Source: Halomonas sp. TA22 (GTDB taxonomy: Bacteria; Pseudomonadota; Gammaproteobacteria; Pseudomonadales; Halomonadaceae). Taken from it: a DNA stretch of 64,000 nucleotides. Position numbers and translations under genes: made by a program. Below are positions 28,816-37,983 of the stretch, piece after piece. The DNA lies in assembly GCF_013009075.1 (NCBI RefSeq), contig NZ_CP053108.1, forward strand, positions 3,180,517 to 3,244,516, read 5' to 3'. Under the pieces are notes generated by a model, which was not told the origin of the DNA, ran no database searches, and was given only the letters and a program-made list of their open reading frames with translations. Every line of letters starts with the position of its first letter. Within the stretch, counting starts at the first letter, position 1.

Positions 28816-29463
28816 TCAGCCGGGCTGGCGGGCCAGGGTCCAGCGCCTTGCAAGCAACGTAAGCTCGATCACGGCAATCAAGATCAGCGCGTAGCCGAGC
28901 AGTTCCACCACCTCCTCGGCGGCATCCTTGAAGGTGCGCACATAGCTCTCCTCCAGTACCGCAAGCCAGAAGTCCTGGCGGCCGTAGAGGCGCGAAAAGA
29001 CGTAGGTCACCAGTACGCCGGCGGCAAACAGGCCGAAGGAGAAGCTGTTGCTGTAGTGGGCAAACTCCTCGATGAAGCGGCGCCGATGGCGGATGACCCA
29101 ATAGAGGCTGGGTAGGACCACCAAGGCGACCAGCACCTTCCAAGTATGCCGAGCCACATAGGTGTCCAGCCAGTAGTCCTGCTCGCGGATCAATGAGCTG
29201 AAGACGAAGGCGAACATCAACAGGGTCAGGGTGGGCATCACCTTCAGCACCTGGCGCGTGTAGAGCAGCAGCAGCGATGCGCTCAGCAGCAGGGCGCTCT
29301 GCGCGAGCTCGGTGAAGCCATACTCGGTAAAACTCACCTCCGGGAAGTGCAGTGCCTCGATATAGGCCCCCTGGGCCAGGGCGGCGATAAGCAGCATGTA
29401 GAGTCCTGCACGAATGCAGGCGGCAGTGAAGCTGATGGGGCGGGTGACGGGTTCCGGGGGCAT
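28816..29463 (-). CDS. membrane protein of unknown function
   Basis: A 215-residue protein with six predicted hydrophobic segments (beginning near residues 18, 50, 75, 105, 145 and 188), so probably an inner-membrane protein. Acidic and aromatic residues sit between helices (SSLIREQDYWLDTYVARHTW). I do not recognise a family or catalytic motif. It stands alone between the AbgT remnant and a LysR regulator on the same strand, with its own terminator. No function is assigned. Confidence 0.75.
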   Translation of the reverse strand: MPPEPVTRPISFTAACIRAGLYMLLIAALAQGAYIEALHFPEVSFTEYGFTELAQSALLLSASLLLLYTRQVLKVMPTLTLLMFAFVFSSLIREQDYWLDTYVARHTWKVLVALVVLPSLYWVIRHRRRFIEEFAHYSNSFSFGLFAAGVLVTYVFSRLYGRQDFWLAVLEESYVRTFKDAAEEVVELLGYALILIAVIELTLLARRWTLARQPG

Positions 29464-29511
29464 AGACTTTCCCTAGGTGAGATACATACAAAAGCGAATG
29501 TTATTTTATCG

Positions 29512-30450
29512 CTATTCCATTTGGCTTGCCAGCCTACCACTGCGGTTGGCCTCTTCGACCAGCCAGTCATGCACGGCCTTGATGCGTCGGTCGTCGAGCG
29601 CGCCCGGCACGTGGACGATACCGTAGCGCTTGCCAGTGGCGACACGTTGAGCAAAGGGGGCGATCAAGACACCATTCTTGAGCTCGTCGGTGATCAATGC
29701 TTGGCGGGCGATCGCCACGCCCATGCCGGCAATGGCGGCATCCATGGTCAATTGATGGCGATTGAAAGTATAACCGCGGCGGACATTGATATGCTCGGCA
29801 TCGCAGGCATCAAGATAGTGCTCCCACTCCGCGTAGTCACGGCTGCCGCGCCAGGCGGTGACATCATGCAGCAGTGGGTACCAGGCGAGATCCTCCAGAC
29901 GGCGAAGTGGCGGCTTGCCACGCATCAGCCCAGGAGCACAGACGGGGAAGATCGTTTCATCGATCAGCGGCGTGATCGCGAGTCCAGGATAGTGGCCGTC
30001 GTTGAGATCGAGGGCGAGATCGTAATCGCCATCGCGCAGCGAGATATTGCTGTCCTCGGCGATCAGGTCGAGTTCGATGTCGGGAAAGCGTGCCTGCAGC
30101 CGGGGCAGGCGTGGCATCAGCCACTTGGCAAGAAAGGCCGGCACCGAGCGTAGCCGGATGATGCCGCTCATCACGCCACTGCGCAGACGGCGCACTTCGA
30201 GTCCTACGGAGAGATAGGCTTCGTCGACGACAGCAGCTAGTCGTTGCCCCTCGTCGGTCAGCTGCAGCTGGCGGGGCAGGCGGCGAAACAGCTTGAACCC
30301 CAGACGCTCCTCGAGCTGCTTGATCTGCTGGCTGACCGCGCCGGTGGTCACGTGAAGCTCCTCTGCAGCACGGGTGAAGGAGAGGTGGCGTGCACTCACC
30401 GCGAAGACTTTCAGCCAGGCATGCGTCTGGGCGTTGAGATGTCGGCTCAT
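29512..30450 (-). CDS. LysR-family transcriptional regulator (GcvA-like)
   Basis: A 312-residue LysR regulator. The N-terminal winged helix-turn-helix (FAVSARHLSFTRAAEELHVTTGAVSQQIKQLE) and a type-2 periplasmic-binding-protein-like effector domain resemble the GcvA/DsdC branch. It is transcribed divergently from the L-serine dehydratase gene, which suggests that it controls that gene in response to serine, glycine or a related amino acid. This target is inferred from position only. Confidence 0.88.
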   Translation of the reverse strand: MSRHLNAQTHAWLKVFAVSARHLSFTRAAEELHVTTGAVSQQIKQLEERLGFKLFRRLPRQLQLTDEGQRLAAVVDEAYLSVGLEVRRLRSGVMSGIIRLRSVPAFLAKWLMPRLPRLQARFPDIELDLIAEDSNISLRDGDYDLALDLNDGHYPGLAITPLIDETIFPVCAPGLMRGKPPLRRLEDLAWYPLLHDVTAWRGSRDYAEWEHYLDACDAEHINVRRGYTFNRHQLTMDAAIAGMGVAIARQALITDELKNGVLIAPFAQRVATGKRYGIVHVPGALDDRRIKAVHDWLVEEANRSGRLASQME

Positions 30451-30552
30451 GGTTAAGCTATTCTAAACTAAGGGCGAGATATTCTGGATTGAGAAGCGTT
30501 GGTGACTTGCCCAACATAGCGGAAAAGCGCTGTCGGGGCACGCTTCCTTTTT

Positions 30553-30569
30553 AGACAGTTTAGTTGTCT
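30553..30569. promoter_or_regulatory. possible LysR operator between the regulator and sdaA
   Basis: The inverted repeat AGACA-N7-TGTCT lies 54 bases before sdaA in the divergent region. A related AT-rich stretch, CTAAACTAA, lies at about 30463-30473. Arms are short. Confidence 0.25.
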
Positions 30570-30622
30570 TGATTCGTCGTCCCGCCACGCGCCACTTCTT
30601 CAGCCTGCTTCGAGGTGATTGC

Positions 30623-32002
30623 ATGGCGATCAGCGTCTTCGATCTGTTCAGAATCGGCATCGGGCCCTCGAGCTCGCATACCGTTGGCCCGATGCGGGCG
30701 GCGCACGATTTCGTCGCCGCGCTCGATGAAAAAGGTGAGCTTGCACAGGTGAGTCGAGTCGAAGTGCATCTGTATGGCTCGCTTTCGGCGACCGGCAAGG
30801 GGCACAGCACCGATCGTGCGATTCTCATGGGGCTGATGGGAGAGCTTCCCGAGCGTATCGATCCGGCGAACATCGATCCGGCGATCGAGGCGCTTCACTC
30901 CTCCGCCACGCTGTGCCTGGGCGGCACCCAGACGGTCGAGTTTCGCTGGGAACGCGATCTGCAGTGGCATGAGGAGTGCCTGCCGCACCACCCCAACGCC
31001 ATGCGCTTGATCGCCCACGGCCAGGAGGGGGAGTTCTACCGCAATACCTACTACTCGGTGGGGGGCGGCTTTGTCATCGACGAGCAGCAAGTGCAGTCGG
31101 GAAAGCTCGATAGCGACACCACGCAACTGCCCTACGACTTCAACAGTGCGGCCGAATTGATGACGCTGTGCCGAGAGCACGACATGCGCATCAGCGAGCT
31201 GATGCTGGCCAACGAGAAGGCCTGGCGTAGCGAGCAGCAGATTCGCGATGGCCTGGCCGAAATCTGGCAGGCGATGCAGGCGTGTGTCGAGGTTGGTCTT
31301 GCCGGAGAGGGGGTGCTGCCGGGCGGGCTTAATGTGAAACGGCGCGCCGCGGCGCTCTACCGACGCCTGCAGGCGATGGAGGGGGATCGTGGGTTGATCG
31401 CCACCACCTTCTCGGCAATGGATTGGGTCAATCTCTTCGCGCTGGCGGTCAACGAGGAGAATGCCGCCGGAGGACGGATGGTGACGGCGCCGACCAACGG
31501 CGCGGCGGGCATCATCCCGGCGGTGCTGCACTACTACATGAAGTTCCAGCCCGGCGCCTGTGCTCGCGATGTCGTCGATTTCCTGCTGGCTGCCGGTGCA
31601 GTGGGCATCCTGTGCAAGAAGAACGCCTCGATCTCCGGCGCCGAGGTGGGCTGCCAGGGCGAGGTGGGCTCGGCCTGTGCCATGGCCGCGGCGGGGCTCG
31701 CCGAGTTGATGGGTGGCAGTGTCGAACAGGTGGAAAACGCCGCCGAAATCGGCCTCGAGCATAATCTGGGGCTGACCTGCGACCCGGTCGGCGGACTGGT
31801 GCAGGTGCCCTGCATCGAGCGCAACGCCATCGCCTCGGTGAAGGCGATCAATGCCGCCCAGATGGCGCTGCGTGGCGATGGCGAGCATTTCATCTCGCTG
31901 GACAAGGCGATACGCACCATGCGCGATACCGGACGTGACATGCAGGATAAGTACAAGGAGACCTCGCGCGGCGGTCTGGCGGTGAATGCCATCGAGTGCT
32001 GA
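30623..32002 (+). CDS. sdaA: L-serine ammonia-lyase (4Fe-4S)
   Basis: A 459-residue single-chain L-serine dehydratase that converts L-serine to pyruvate and ammonia. An N-terminal beta domain ([14 protein letters not shown]) is followed by the catalytic alpha domain. Cysteines in [24 protein letters not shown] and [15 protein letters not shown] include those expected to hold the labile 4Fe-4S cluster. Length matches E. coli SdaA. ATG 30623 follows AGGTG. Confidence 0.94.
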   Translation: MAISVFDLFRIGIGPSSSHTVGPMRAAHDFVAALDEKGELAQVSRVEVHLYGSLSATGKGHSTDRAILMGLMGELPERIDPANIDPAIEALHSSATLCLGGTQTVEFRWERDLQWHEECLPHHPNAMRLIAHGQEGEFYRNTYYSVGGGFVIDEQQVQSGKLDSDTTQLPYDFNSAAELMTLCREHDMRISELMLANEKAWRSEQQIRDGLAEIWQAMQACVEVGLAGEGVLPGGLNVKRRAAALYRRLQAMEGDRGLIATTFSAMDWVNLFALAVNEENAAGGRMVTAPTNGAAGIIPAVLHYYMKFQPGACARDVVDFLLAAGAVGILCKKNASISGAEVGCQGEVGSACAMAAAGLAELMGGSVEQVENAAEIGLEHNLGLTCDPVGGLVQVPCIERNAIASVKAINAAQMALRGDGEHFISLDKAIRTMRDTGRDMQDKYKETSRGGLAVNAIEC

Positions 32003-32027
32003 GCCGGGGTTGTTCACCGTTTTGCTG

Positions 32028-32058
32028 GGGCGCCGTTCGGCGCCCTTGGCGTTTTCAC
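32028..32058 (+). terminator. hairpin after sdaA, probable terminator
   Basis: GGGCGCC (32028-32034) pairs with GGCGCCC (32039-32045) over the loop GTTC. The tail TTGGCGTTTT is a poor T-run, so termination may be partial. Confidence 0.5.
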
Positions 32059-32128
32059 GGCCCGGTTGCGTCTACTCCATTGGTCGAGTCGGGCCAGGGA
32101 ACGATTGCGAGGTCGTCTAAGCTGCTCT

Positions 32129-32148
32129 AGCTTACGTTAACGTAAGCT
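32129..32148. promoter_or_regulatory. 20-bp perfect palindrome, probable operator of the ABC uptake operon
   Basis: AGCTTACGTTAACGTAAGCT is a perfect palindrome 79 bases before the first gene of the uptake operon. Its core TTACGTTAACGTAA resembles the operators of MerR-family LiuR-type regulators of branched-chain amino-acid catabolism as I remember them. The assignment to a regulator is inference. Confidence 0.55.
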
Positions 32149-32226
32149 TCTTCCGAGGCACTCGCCCCGGAGATGACAATAACGACAACGACTGCACGGG
32201 GTGTGTCGCGCCCCGGAGGACGCCAC

Positions 32227-33000
32227 ATGACCCAAGAGTTGATTCTCGAGACTCGCGGTCTGACCAAGACGTTTCGCGGCTTTACTGCCGTGGATAGCGT
32301 CAATCTCAAGGTCAGGGAGGGCCACATCCACGCCTTGATCGGCCCCAACGGGGCCGGTAAGACCACCGTCTTCAATCTGCTCACCAAATTTCTGCCGCCG
32401 AGCCAGGGGGAAATTCTCTACCGCGGCAAGCCGATCACCCGCCTCAAGCCCAATGAGATCGCACGTCTCGGGCTGGTGCGCTCGTTTCAGATTTCCGCGG
32501 TATTCGCGCATATGACCGCACTGGAGAACGTGCGCGTGGCGTTGCAGCGCAGCCTGGGTACCTCCTTTCACTTCTGGAAATCGGAACGCAGCCTCGAACC
32601 GCTCAACGAGCGGGCCATGGATCTACTCGAACAGGTGGGCCTCAAGGAATACGCCAATGTGCTGACCGTGGAGATGCCCTACGGTCGCAAGCGGGCGCTG
32701 GAAGTGGCCACCACCCTGGCGCTCGAGCCCACGGTGATGCTGCTCGATGAGCCGACCCAGGGCATGGGTGCCGAGGACGTCGACCGTATCGTCGAGCTGA
32801 TCCGTCGCGTCTCGCTGGGGCGCACGGTGCTGATGGTAGAGCATAACCTCAGCGTGGTCAGCCGGCTATGCGACCGGATCACCGTGCTGGCGCGCGGGGC
32901 GGTACTCGCCGAGGGCGATTACGAGACGGTCTCGTGCGATACCCGTGTCAAGGAGGCCTACATGGGGCGCGAAGCGGCAGCCGAGGAGGCCAGCGCATGA
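32227..33000 (+). CDS. branched-chain amino acid-type ABC transporter ATPase (LivG-like)
   Basis: A 257-residue ABC ATPase of the HAAT (LivG) group. Walker A is GPNGAGKTT (lysine at residue 45), the Walker B region is VMLLDEPTQGMG, and the signature position reads MPYGRKRALE, a form found in this subgroup in place of LSGGQ. ATG 32227 follows CGGAGGA. It forms the ATP-hydrolysing part of an uptake system with the four genes that follow. The substrate cannot be read from the sequence. Confidence 0.9.
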   Translation: MTQELILETRGLTKTFRGFTAVDSVNLKVREGHIHALIGPNGAGKTTVFNLLTKFLPPSQGEILYRGKPITRLKPNEIARLGLVRSFQISAVFAHMTALENVRVALQRSLGTSFHFWKSERSLEPLNERAMDLLEQVGLKEYANVLTVEMPYGRKRALEVATTLALEPTVMLLDEPTQGMGAEDVDRIVELIRRVSLGRTVLMVEHNLSVVSRLCDRITVLARGAVLAEGDYETVSCDTRVKEAYMGREAAAEEASA

Positions 33001-33734
33001 GTGCACAAGCAGCAGCGATCTACGATTACGACGGTGCAGAGCAGCTCAGAGTCGCCGATCTGCACGCCTTCTATGGTGAGTCGCACATTCTCCACGGGGT
33101 CAATTTCTCGGTCAGCCGGGGTGAGCTGGTCACCCTGCTTGGGCGCAACGGCGCGGGGCGCAGCACCACCCTCAAGGCAATCATGAACATGGTCGGTCGG
33201 CGTACCGGCTCGATCGTCATCAACGGCACCGAGACGCTTGGCGTGCCGGCACACCATATCGCCCGGCTCGGAGTGGGTTATTGCCCGGAGGAGCGAGGCA
33301 TCTTCGCCAGTCTCGATGTCGAGGAGAACCTGCTGCTGCCCCCCACGGTGCGCAGCGGCGGCATGAGCCTGGACGAAATCTACGAGATGTTTCCCAACCT
33401 CTATGAGCGGCGGCGCAGCCAGGGCATGCAACTCTCCGGCGGTGAGCAGCAGATGCTGGCGATGGCGCGGATTCTGCGCACCGGCGCGCGCCTGCTGCTG
33501 CTCGATGAGATCACCGAGGGGTTGGCACCGGTCATCGTCCAGGCGCTGGGCGAGGTGCTGGTCAAGCTCAAGGCGCGTGGCATGACCATCGTGCTGGTGG
33601 AGCAGAACTTCCGCTTCGCCGCACCGCTCGCCGACCGCCACTATCTGATGGAGCACGGACGTATCGTCGAGCAGATTAGTGCCGCCGAGCTGCCCGGACG
33701 CCGCGACCACCTGCACAGGATGCTCGGCGTGTAG
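32997..33734 (+). CDS. branched-chain amino acid-type ABC transporter ATPase (LivF-like)
   Basis: A 245-residue ABC ATPase of the LivF group, overlapping the LivG-like gene by four bases. The P-loop reads GRNGAGRSTT: residue 55 is arginine (codon CGC at 33159-33161) where lysine is normally required. The remaining motifs are intact (LSGGEQQMLAMARIL; LLLLDEITEGLAP). A related LivF subgroup with NGAGR appears to exist, from memory, so this may be a family trait rather than damage. Confidence 0.9.
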   Translation: MSAQAAAIYDYDGAEQLRVADLHAFYGESHILHGVNFSVSRGELVTLLGRNGAGRSTTLKAIMNMVGRRTGSIVINGTETLGVPAHHIARLGVGYCPEERGIFASLDVEENLLLPPTVRSGGMSLDEIYEMFPNLYERRRSQGMQLSGGEQQMLAMARILRTGARLLLLDEITEGLAPVIVQALGEVLVKLKARGMTIVLVEQNFRFAAPLADRHYLMEHGRIVEQISAAELPGRRDHLHRMLGV

Positions 33735-33804
33735 TGGCCCGTAGCCACTGCAGTCTTATCCCGTCACTACAACAACAAGGCCCACTTGGGCCGTGGAGAA
33801 ATGC

Positions 33805-35064
33805 ATGAACTCACCCAAGCAAGCCAACAAAATGACCTCCAAGTGCCTCCTGCTCAAGCGCGCCCTGGTCAGCGGCATCGTCTTGGCCGCTGCCGGTGGC
33901 CTGGTGACTGCGGCTCACGCCGAGATCAGCGATGGCGAAATCCGCATTGGCTATCTGGCCGACATGTCCGGTACCTATCGTGACCTGGCTGGCCCCGGTG
34001 GGCTGGCGGCACTCGAGATGGCGGTGGAGGATTTCGGCGGCAGTGTCGATGGCGCGCCGATCGTGCTGTTCAGCGCCGACGATCGCAATAGCGCCGACGT
34101 TGGTGCCAATACCGTGCGCGAGTGGATCGACCAGCGCAACGTCGACATGGTCGCGGGGCTGGTCGCCTCGTCGGTGGTGATCGCCGTCACGCGGATCCTC
34201 GAGGAGAACGACGGGCTTGGCCTGGTCTCGGGGTCGGCGGCGTCGAGCATCACCAACGAGCACTGCACCGCCAACCATATCCACTGGGCCTACGACACCT
34301 ATCCGCTGGCCAACGGCACCGCCAAGGCGATCGTCGACCAGGGTGGCGACAGCTGGTTCTTGCTGACCGCCGACTACGCCTTCGGCCATGCCCTAGAAGG
34401 GGACGTCGAGAAGGTGGTCAACGACAATGGCGGCAGCATCGTGGGTAAGGTGCGCCACCCCTTCCCGACCAGCGACTTCTCCTCTTACATCCTTCAGGCC
34501 CAGGGCTCCGGTGCCCAGATCGTCGGGCTGGCCAATGCCGGGGCCGATACCGTCAACGCGATCACGACGGCAAGCCAGTTCGGCCTCGTCCAGAGTGGCC
34601 AGCAGCTCGCCGGTCTGCTGGTGTTCCTCAATGACGTGCATGCCATGGGTCTCGAGTCGACCCAAGGGCTGCTGCTCACCACCGGCTGGTACTGGGACAT
34701 GGACGACGAGAGCCGCGAATGGGCCGAGCGCTACTACGAGCGTGTGGGACGTATGCCGACCATGGTCCAGGCGGGCATCTACTCCAGCACCATGCACTAC
34801 CTCAATGCGGTGCAGGCGATTGGCAGCGACGATACCGCCGCCGTGCGCGAGCAGATGATGGCGACTCCGGTGGAGGACTTCTTCTCCCGCAATGGCCGCA
34901 TTCGCGAGGATGGCCGCATGGTGCACGACATGTACCTGGCCCAGGTCAAGACGCCCGGTGAATCGACCGGTGAGTGGGACCTCTACGAGATTCTCAGCAC
35001 CATCCCCGCCGAAGAGGCCTACCGACCGCTCTCCGAAAGCGCGTGCAATCTGGTCGGCAACTGA
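33805..35064 (+). CDS. ABC transporter periplasmic substrate-binding protein (LivK-like)
   Basis: A 419-residue Peripla_BP_6/type 1 periplasmic binding protein. A signal peptide runs to about VTAAHA, followed by GEIRIGYLADMSGTYRDLAGPGG, the start of the binding fold. ATG 33805 is placed by the GGAGA six bases upstream. It is the specificity component of the ABC system. Such proteins bind branched-chain amino acids, but also amides, urea or aromatic acids, so the ligand is open. Confidence 0.9.
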   Translation: MNSPKQANKMTSKCLLLKRALVSGIVLAAAGGLVTAAHAEISDGEIRIGYLADMSGTYRDLAGPGGLAALEMAVEDFGGSVDGAPIVLFSADDRNSADVGANTVREWIDQRNVDMVAGLVASSVVIAVTRILEENDGLGLVSGSAASSITNEHCTANHIHWAYDTYPLANGTAKAIVDQGGDSWFLLTADYAFGHALEGDVEKVVNDNGGSIVGKVRHPFPTSDFSSYILQAQGSGAQIVGLANAGADTVNAITTASQFGLVQSGQQLAGLLVFLNDVHAMGLESTQGLLLTTGWYWDMDDESREWAERYYERVGRMPTMVQAGIYSSTMHYLNAVQAIGSDDTAAVREQMMATPVEDFFSRNGRIREDGRMVHDMYLAQVKTPGESTGEWDLYEILSTIPAEEAYRPLSESACNLVGN

Positions 35065-35125
35065 GACGAACGGCAGCGGCGATGTCGGCTGCTGTCGGGT
35101 TTCGTGAGGCGAGGAGATTCGCGCA

Positions 35126-36013
35126 ATGACAATGATATTCGGAGTGCCCTTGGCGGTTTTCATGGGACAGCTGCTGCTGGGGCTGATCAACGGCGCCTTC
35201 TATGCGCTGCTGAGTCTGGGACTTGCGGTGATCTTCGGATTGCTGAAGATCGTCAATTTCGCGCATGGTGCTCAGTACATGCTGGGCGCCTTCGCCGCGC
35301 TGCTGGGCTTTCGCTACTTGGGAATCAACTACTGGCTGGCGCTGGTGCTGGTACCACTGGTGATCGGCGCGCTGGGCGTGGTGCTCGAACGCTTGCTGCT
35401 GCGCCGCATCGCCCATCTCGATCATCTCTATGGGCTACTGCTCACCTTCGGTCTGGCGCTGATCTTCGAGGGAACGCTGGTCAACTTCTTCGGCGTCTCC
35501 GGCGCCAGCTATCCAATTCCCTCTGCACTGCAGGGCGGCTTCCAGCTTGGCTTCATGTTCCTGCCCACCTATCGGGCCTGGGTTTTGGTCGCCGCACTGC
35601 TGGTGTGTCTGTTCACCTGGTTCATGATTGAGCGCACGCGGCTGGGTGCCTACCTGCGTGCCGGGACCGAAAACTCGGCGTTGATGCAGGCCTTCGGCGT
35701 CAATGTGCCGCTACTGGTCACCCTGACCTACGGCTTCGGCGTGGCCCTGGCAGCCTTCGCCGGGGTACTCGCCGCACCGCTCTACCCGGTGTCGCCGACC
35801 ATGGGCTCGAGCTTGCTGATCGTGGTCTTTGCGGTGGTGGTGATCGGCGGGATGGGCTCGATACTGGGGGCCATCGTCACCGGGCTTGCCATGGGGCTAA
35901 TCGAGGGATTGACCAAGGTGTACTACCCCGAGGCGGCCAACACGGTGATTTTCCTGGTGATGATCCTGGTGTTGATGCTGCGTCCCGCAGGCCTGTTCGG
36001 CAAGGAGACATGA
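35126..36013 (+). CDS. branched-chain amino acid-type ABC transporter permease (LivH-like)
   Basis: A 295-residue inner-membrane permease with about eight hydrophobic segments. GLINGAFYALLSLGLAVIFGLLKIVNFAHG is the typical LivH N-terminus, and the C-terminal part contains VVIGGMGSILGAIVTGL. The gene is one base from the LivM-like permease, forming a heterodimeric channel. GAGGAG precedes the start. Confidence 0.92.
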   Translation: MTMIFGVPLAVFMGQLLLGLINGAFYALLSLGLAVIFGLLKIVNFAHGAQYMLGAFAALLGFRYLGINYWLALVLVPLVIGALGVVLERLLLRRIAHLDHLYGLLLTFGLALIFEGTLVNFFGVSGASYPIPSALQGGFQLGFMFLPTYRAWVLVAALLVCLFTWFMIERTRLGAYLRAGTENSALMQAFGVNVPLLVTLTYGFGVALAAFAGVLAAPLYPVSPTMGSSLLIVVFAVVVIGGMGSILGAIVTGLAMGLIEGLTKVYYPEAANTVIFLVMILVLMLRPAGLFGKET

Positions 36014-36014
36014 G

Positions 36015-37001
36015 ATGATCAATAGTGCACAAATCCTGAGCCCGGCCATGCAGCGCCGCCGCAATGCGCGGCTGCGCCGGGGGCTGCTCTACGCAGCACT
36101 GATCGTGTTGGGGCTGGTGGCACCACTGCTGGCCTATCCGGTCTTCCTGATGAAGGTCCTGTGCTTCGCTCTGTTCGCCTCTGCCTTCAACCTGTTGCTG
36201 GGCTATGCCGGGCTACTCTCCTTCGGTCATGCGGCGTTCCTGGCCACTGGCGGCTATGTGACGGGCTACCTGCTGTCGAGCTATCCGGGCCTGACGCCGG
36301 AACTCGGCATCCTGGTGGGCACCCTGGCCGCCGTGGTGCTGGGCGGACTGTTCGGCGCCTTGGCGATACGCCGCCAGGGGATCTACTTCGCCATGGTGAC
36401 CCTGGCACTTGCCCAGATGGTGTTCTTCTTCTATATCCAGGCTCCCTTTACCGGCGGCGAGGATGGCCTGCACGGGGTACCCCGGGGCCAGCTGTTCGGG
36501 ATGATCAATCTGCGCAGCAATCTGGCGATGTACTACTTCGTCTTCGCGATCTTCCTGTTCGGCTTCGCACTGATCCAGCGTACCGTGCACTCGCCCTTTG
36601 GCCAGGTGCTCAAGGCGATCCGCGAAAACGAACCCCGGGCGATCTCGTTGGGCTATAACGTCGATGCCTACAAGCTGGTTGCCTTCGTGATCTCGGCAGG
36701 CGTGGCGGGTCTCGCGGGTGCCACCAAGACCGTGGTATTCCAGCTCGCCTCGCTGACCGACGCTCACTGGCACATGTCGGGTGAAGTGATCCTGATGACC
36801 CTGCTGGGTGGCGTGGGGACCCTGTTTGGACCAGTGGTCGGCGCCGGGTTGGTGGTCAGCTTGCAGCATCAGCTTGCTCAGTCGCCGCTGGGTGACTGGG
36901 TCAATGTGATTCTGGGCGCCATCTTCGTCCTCTGCGTGCTGAGCTTTCGCAGCGGTATCGTCGGCGAGGCGCTCAAGATGATCGGCAAGAACTTCAAGTA
37001 G
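36015..37001 (+). CDS. branched-chain amino acid-type ABC transporter permease (LivM-like)
   Basis: A 328-residue permease with nine or so hydrophobic segments. NLLLGYAGLLSFGHAAFLATGGYVTGYLL and the coupling-region stretch LKAIRENEPRAISLGYNVDAYKL are diagnostic of LivM. It is the last structural gene of the G-F-K-H-M-ordered operon, an order unlike the E. coli livKHMGF. No terminator is visible before the Crp/Fnr gene. Confidence 0.92.
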   Translation: MINSAQILSPAMQRRRNARLRRGLLYAALIVLGLVAPLLAYPVFLMKVLCFALFASAFNLLLGYAGLLSFGHAAFLATGGYVTGYLLSSYPGLTPELGILVGTLAAVVLGGLFGALAIRRQGIYFAMVTLALAQMVFFFYIQAPFTGGEDGLHGVPRGQLFGMINLRSNLAMYYFVFAIFLFGFALIQRTVHSPFGQVLKAIRENEPRAISLGYNVDAYKLVAFVISAGVAGLAGATKTVVFQLASLTDAHWHMSGEVILMTLLGGVGTLFGPVVGAGLVVSLQHQLAQSPLGDWVNVILGAIFVLCVLSFRSGIVGEALKMIGKNFK

Positions 37002-37079
37002 TGAGCGATGAGTGGTAAACGTGTCTCGCGATGGCTCTCTCCTGGGGACATTCATGGCATGCCGACAATCGAAGGTTAC

Positions 37080-37091
37080 ACCATCGATGGT
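37080..37091. promoter_or_regulatory. 12-bp palindrome before the Crp/Fnr-type regulator
   Basis: ACCATCGATGGT lies in the 220-base gap between the LivM-like gene and the regulator; a TTGACA follows at 37111 without a clear -10 partner. This may be an operator or chance. Confidence 0.25.
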
Positions 37092-37221
37092 AGGTGCTTT
37101 CTTGCGCGGCTTGACATACCATGCGTGTTTTCGAAAAAGAAAAACGGTTGGTGAAAGAAGGCTTTACCGCCGTCAAGGCGCTGATTTCTTCGATACCGCC
37201 TTAACCAGGAGGGGGACTATC

Positions 37222-37983
37222 GTGGACGACCAGGGCAGCTGCATTATTCGCCATTTTAGTTATTACGGTTCCCTGTCGAAGCAAGACAAGGCGTTGTTGG
37301 AGGAGCTGGAAAAGAGCCCGAATGAGGTCAAGGGCGGCACGCAGCTATGGGCAGAGGGCGATCTCGCCAACGAGTTCTGTACCCTGAGAAGTGGCTGGGC
37401 CTTCTCGTTTCGCCACCTGGAGAACGGCAGTCGCCAGATCCTCGAGATCTACCTCCCCGGCGATATCATCGGCCTGAGCGAGTTCGCCTTCCACAAGCGG
37501 TTGTCCGGCGTCGAGATGATCGAGGATGGGGTGATATGCCGCTTCCCCCACGAGCGCCTGCTGGAGCTATTCCAGGCATCGCACACCCTGACCTCGGTGG
37601 TGTTTGCCGTGGCCAGCCGTCACCAGGTGATGCTGACCGAGCGCCTGGTCAATCTTGCCAGGCGCAGTGCACGCGAGCGGCTCGCCAACTTCCTGCTCGA
37701 GATGTACCTGCGCGTCAACCAGTTGGAGCCGGAAGCGGGCAACCACTTCAATCTGCCACTCTCCCAGGAGCAGCTGGCCGATATCATGGGATTGAGCCCG
37801 GTGCATGTCAGTCGCACCTTCTCGGCCTTGAGCGAGGCCAACCTAGTGCACCGCGATCGTCACCATGTAGAGATCCCCGACATCGATGCGCTCGCCTGCG
37901 AAGGCGACTTCGACGACTGCTATCTCAACGGCAACATGCGTTCTCTGTATAGCCTGGAGTCAGCGGAGCGCTCTTCCGCCTGA
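37222..37983 (+). CDS. Crp/Fnr-family transcriptional regulator
   Basis: A 253-residue regulator: an N-terminal cyclic-nucleotide-binding-like beta-roll (FCTLRSGWAFSFRHLENGSRQILEIYLPGDIIGLSEF) and a C-terminal HTH_Crp domain (SQEQLADIMGLSPVHVSRTFSAL). GTG 37222 is chosen because AGGAGGGGG lies just before it; the open frame runs further upstream to 37012 without such a site. It lacks the N-terminal cysteine cluster of FNR. It may control the uptake operon ahead of it. Its last 59 bases overlap the convergent LysR gene. Confidence 0.85.
   Translation: MDDQGSCIIRHFSYYGSLSKQDKALLEELEKSPNEVKGGTQLWAEGDLANEFCTLRSGWAFSFRHLENGSRQILEIYLPGDIIGLSEFAFHKRLSGVEMIEDGVICRFPHERLLELFQASHTLTSVVFAVASRHQVMLTERLVNLARRSARERLANFLLEMYLRVNQLEPEAGNHFNLPLSQEQLADIMGLSPVHVSRTFSALSEANLVHRDRHHVEIPDIDALACEGDFDDCYLNGNMRSLYSLESAERSSA

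Noticed and set aside
30451-30622. Glycine riboswitch ahead of sdaA
   Set aside because: The 172-base gap lacks the tandem aptamer pattern and any conserved core I could recognise.
30560-32017. 485-codon open frame antisense to sdaA
   Set aside because: The plus-strand frame is a complete L-serine dehydratase; the antisense product is His/Gln/Arg-rich and unrecognisable.
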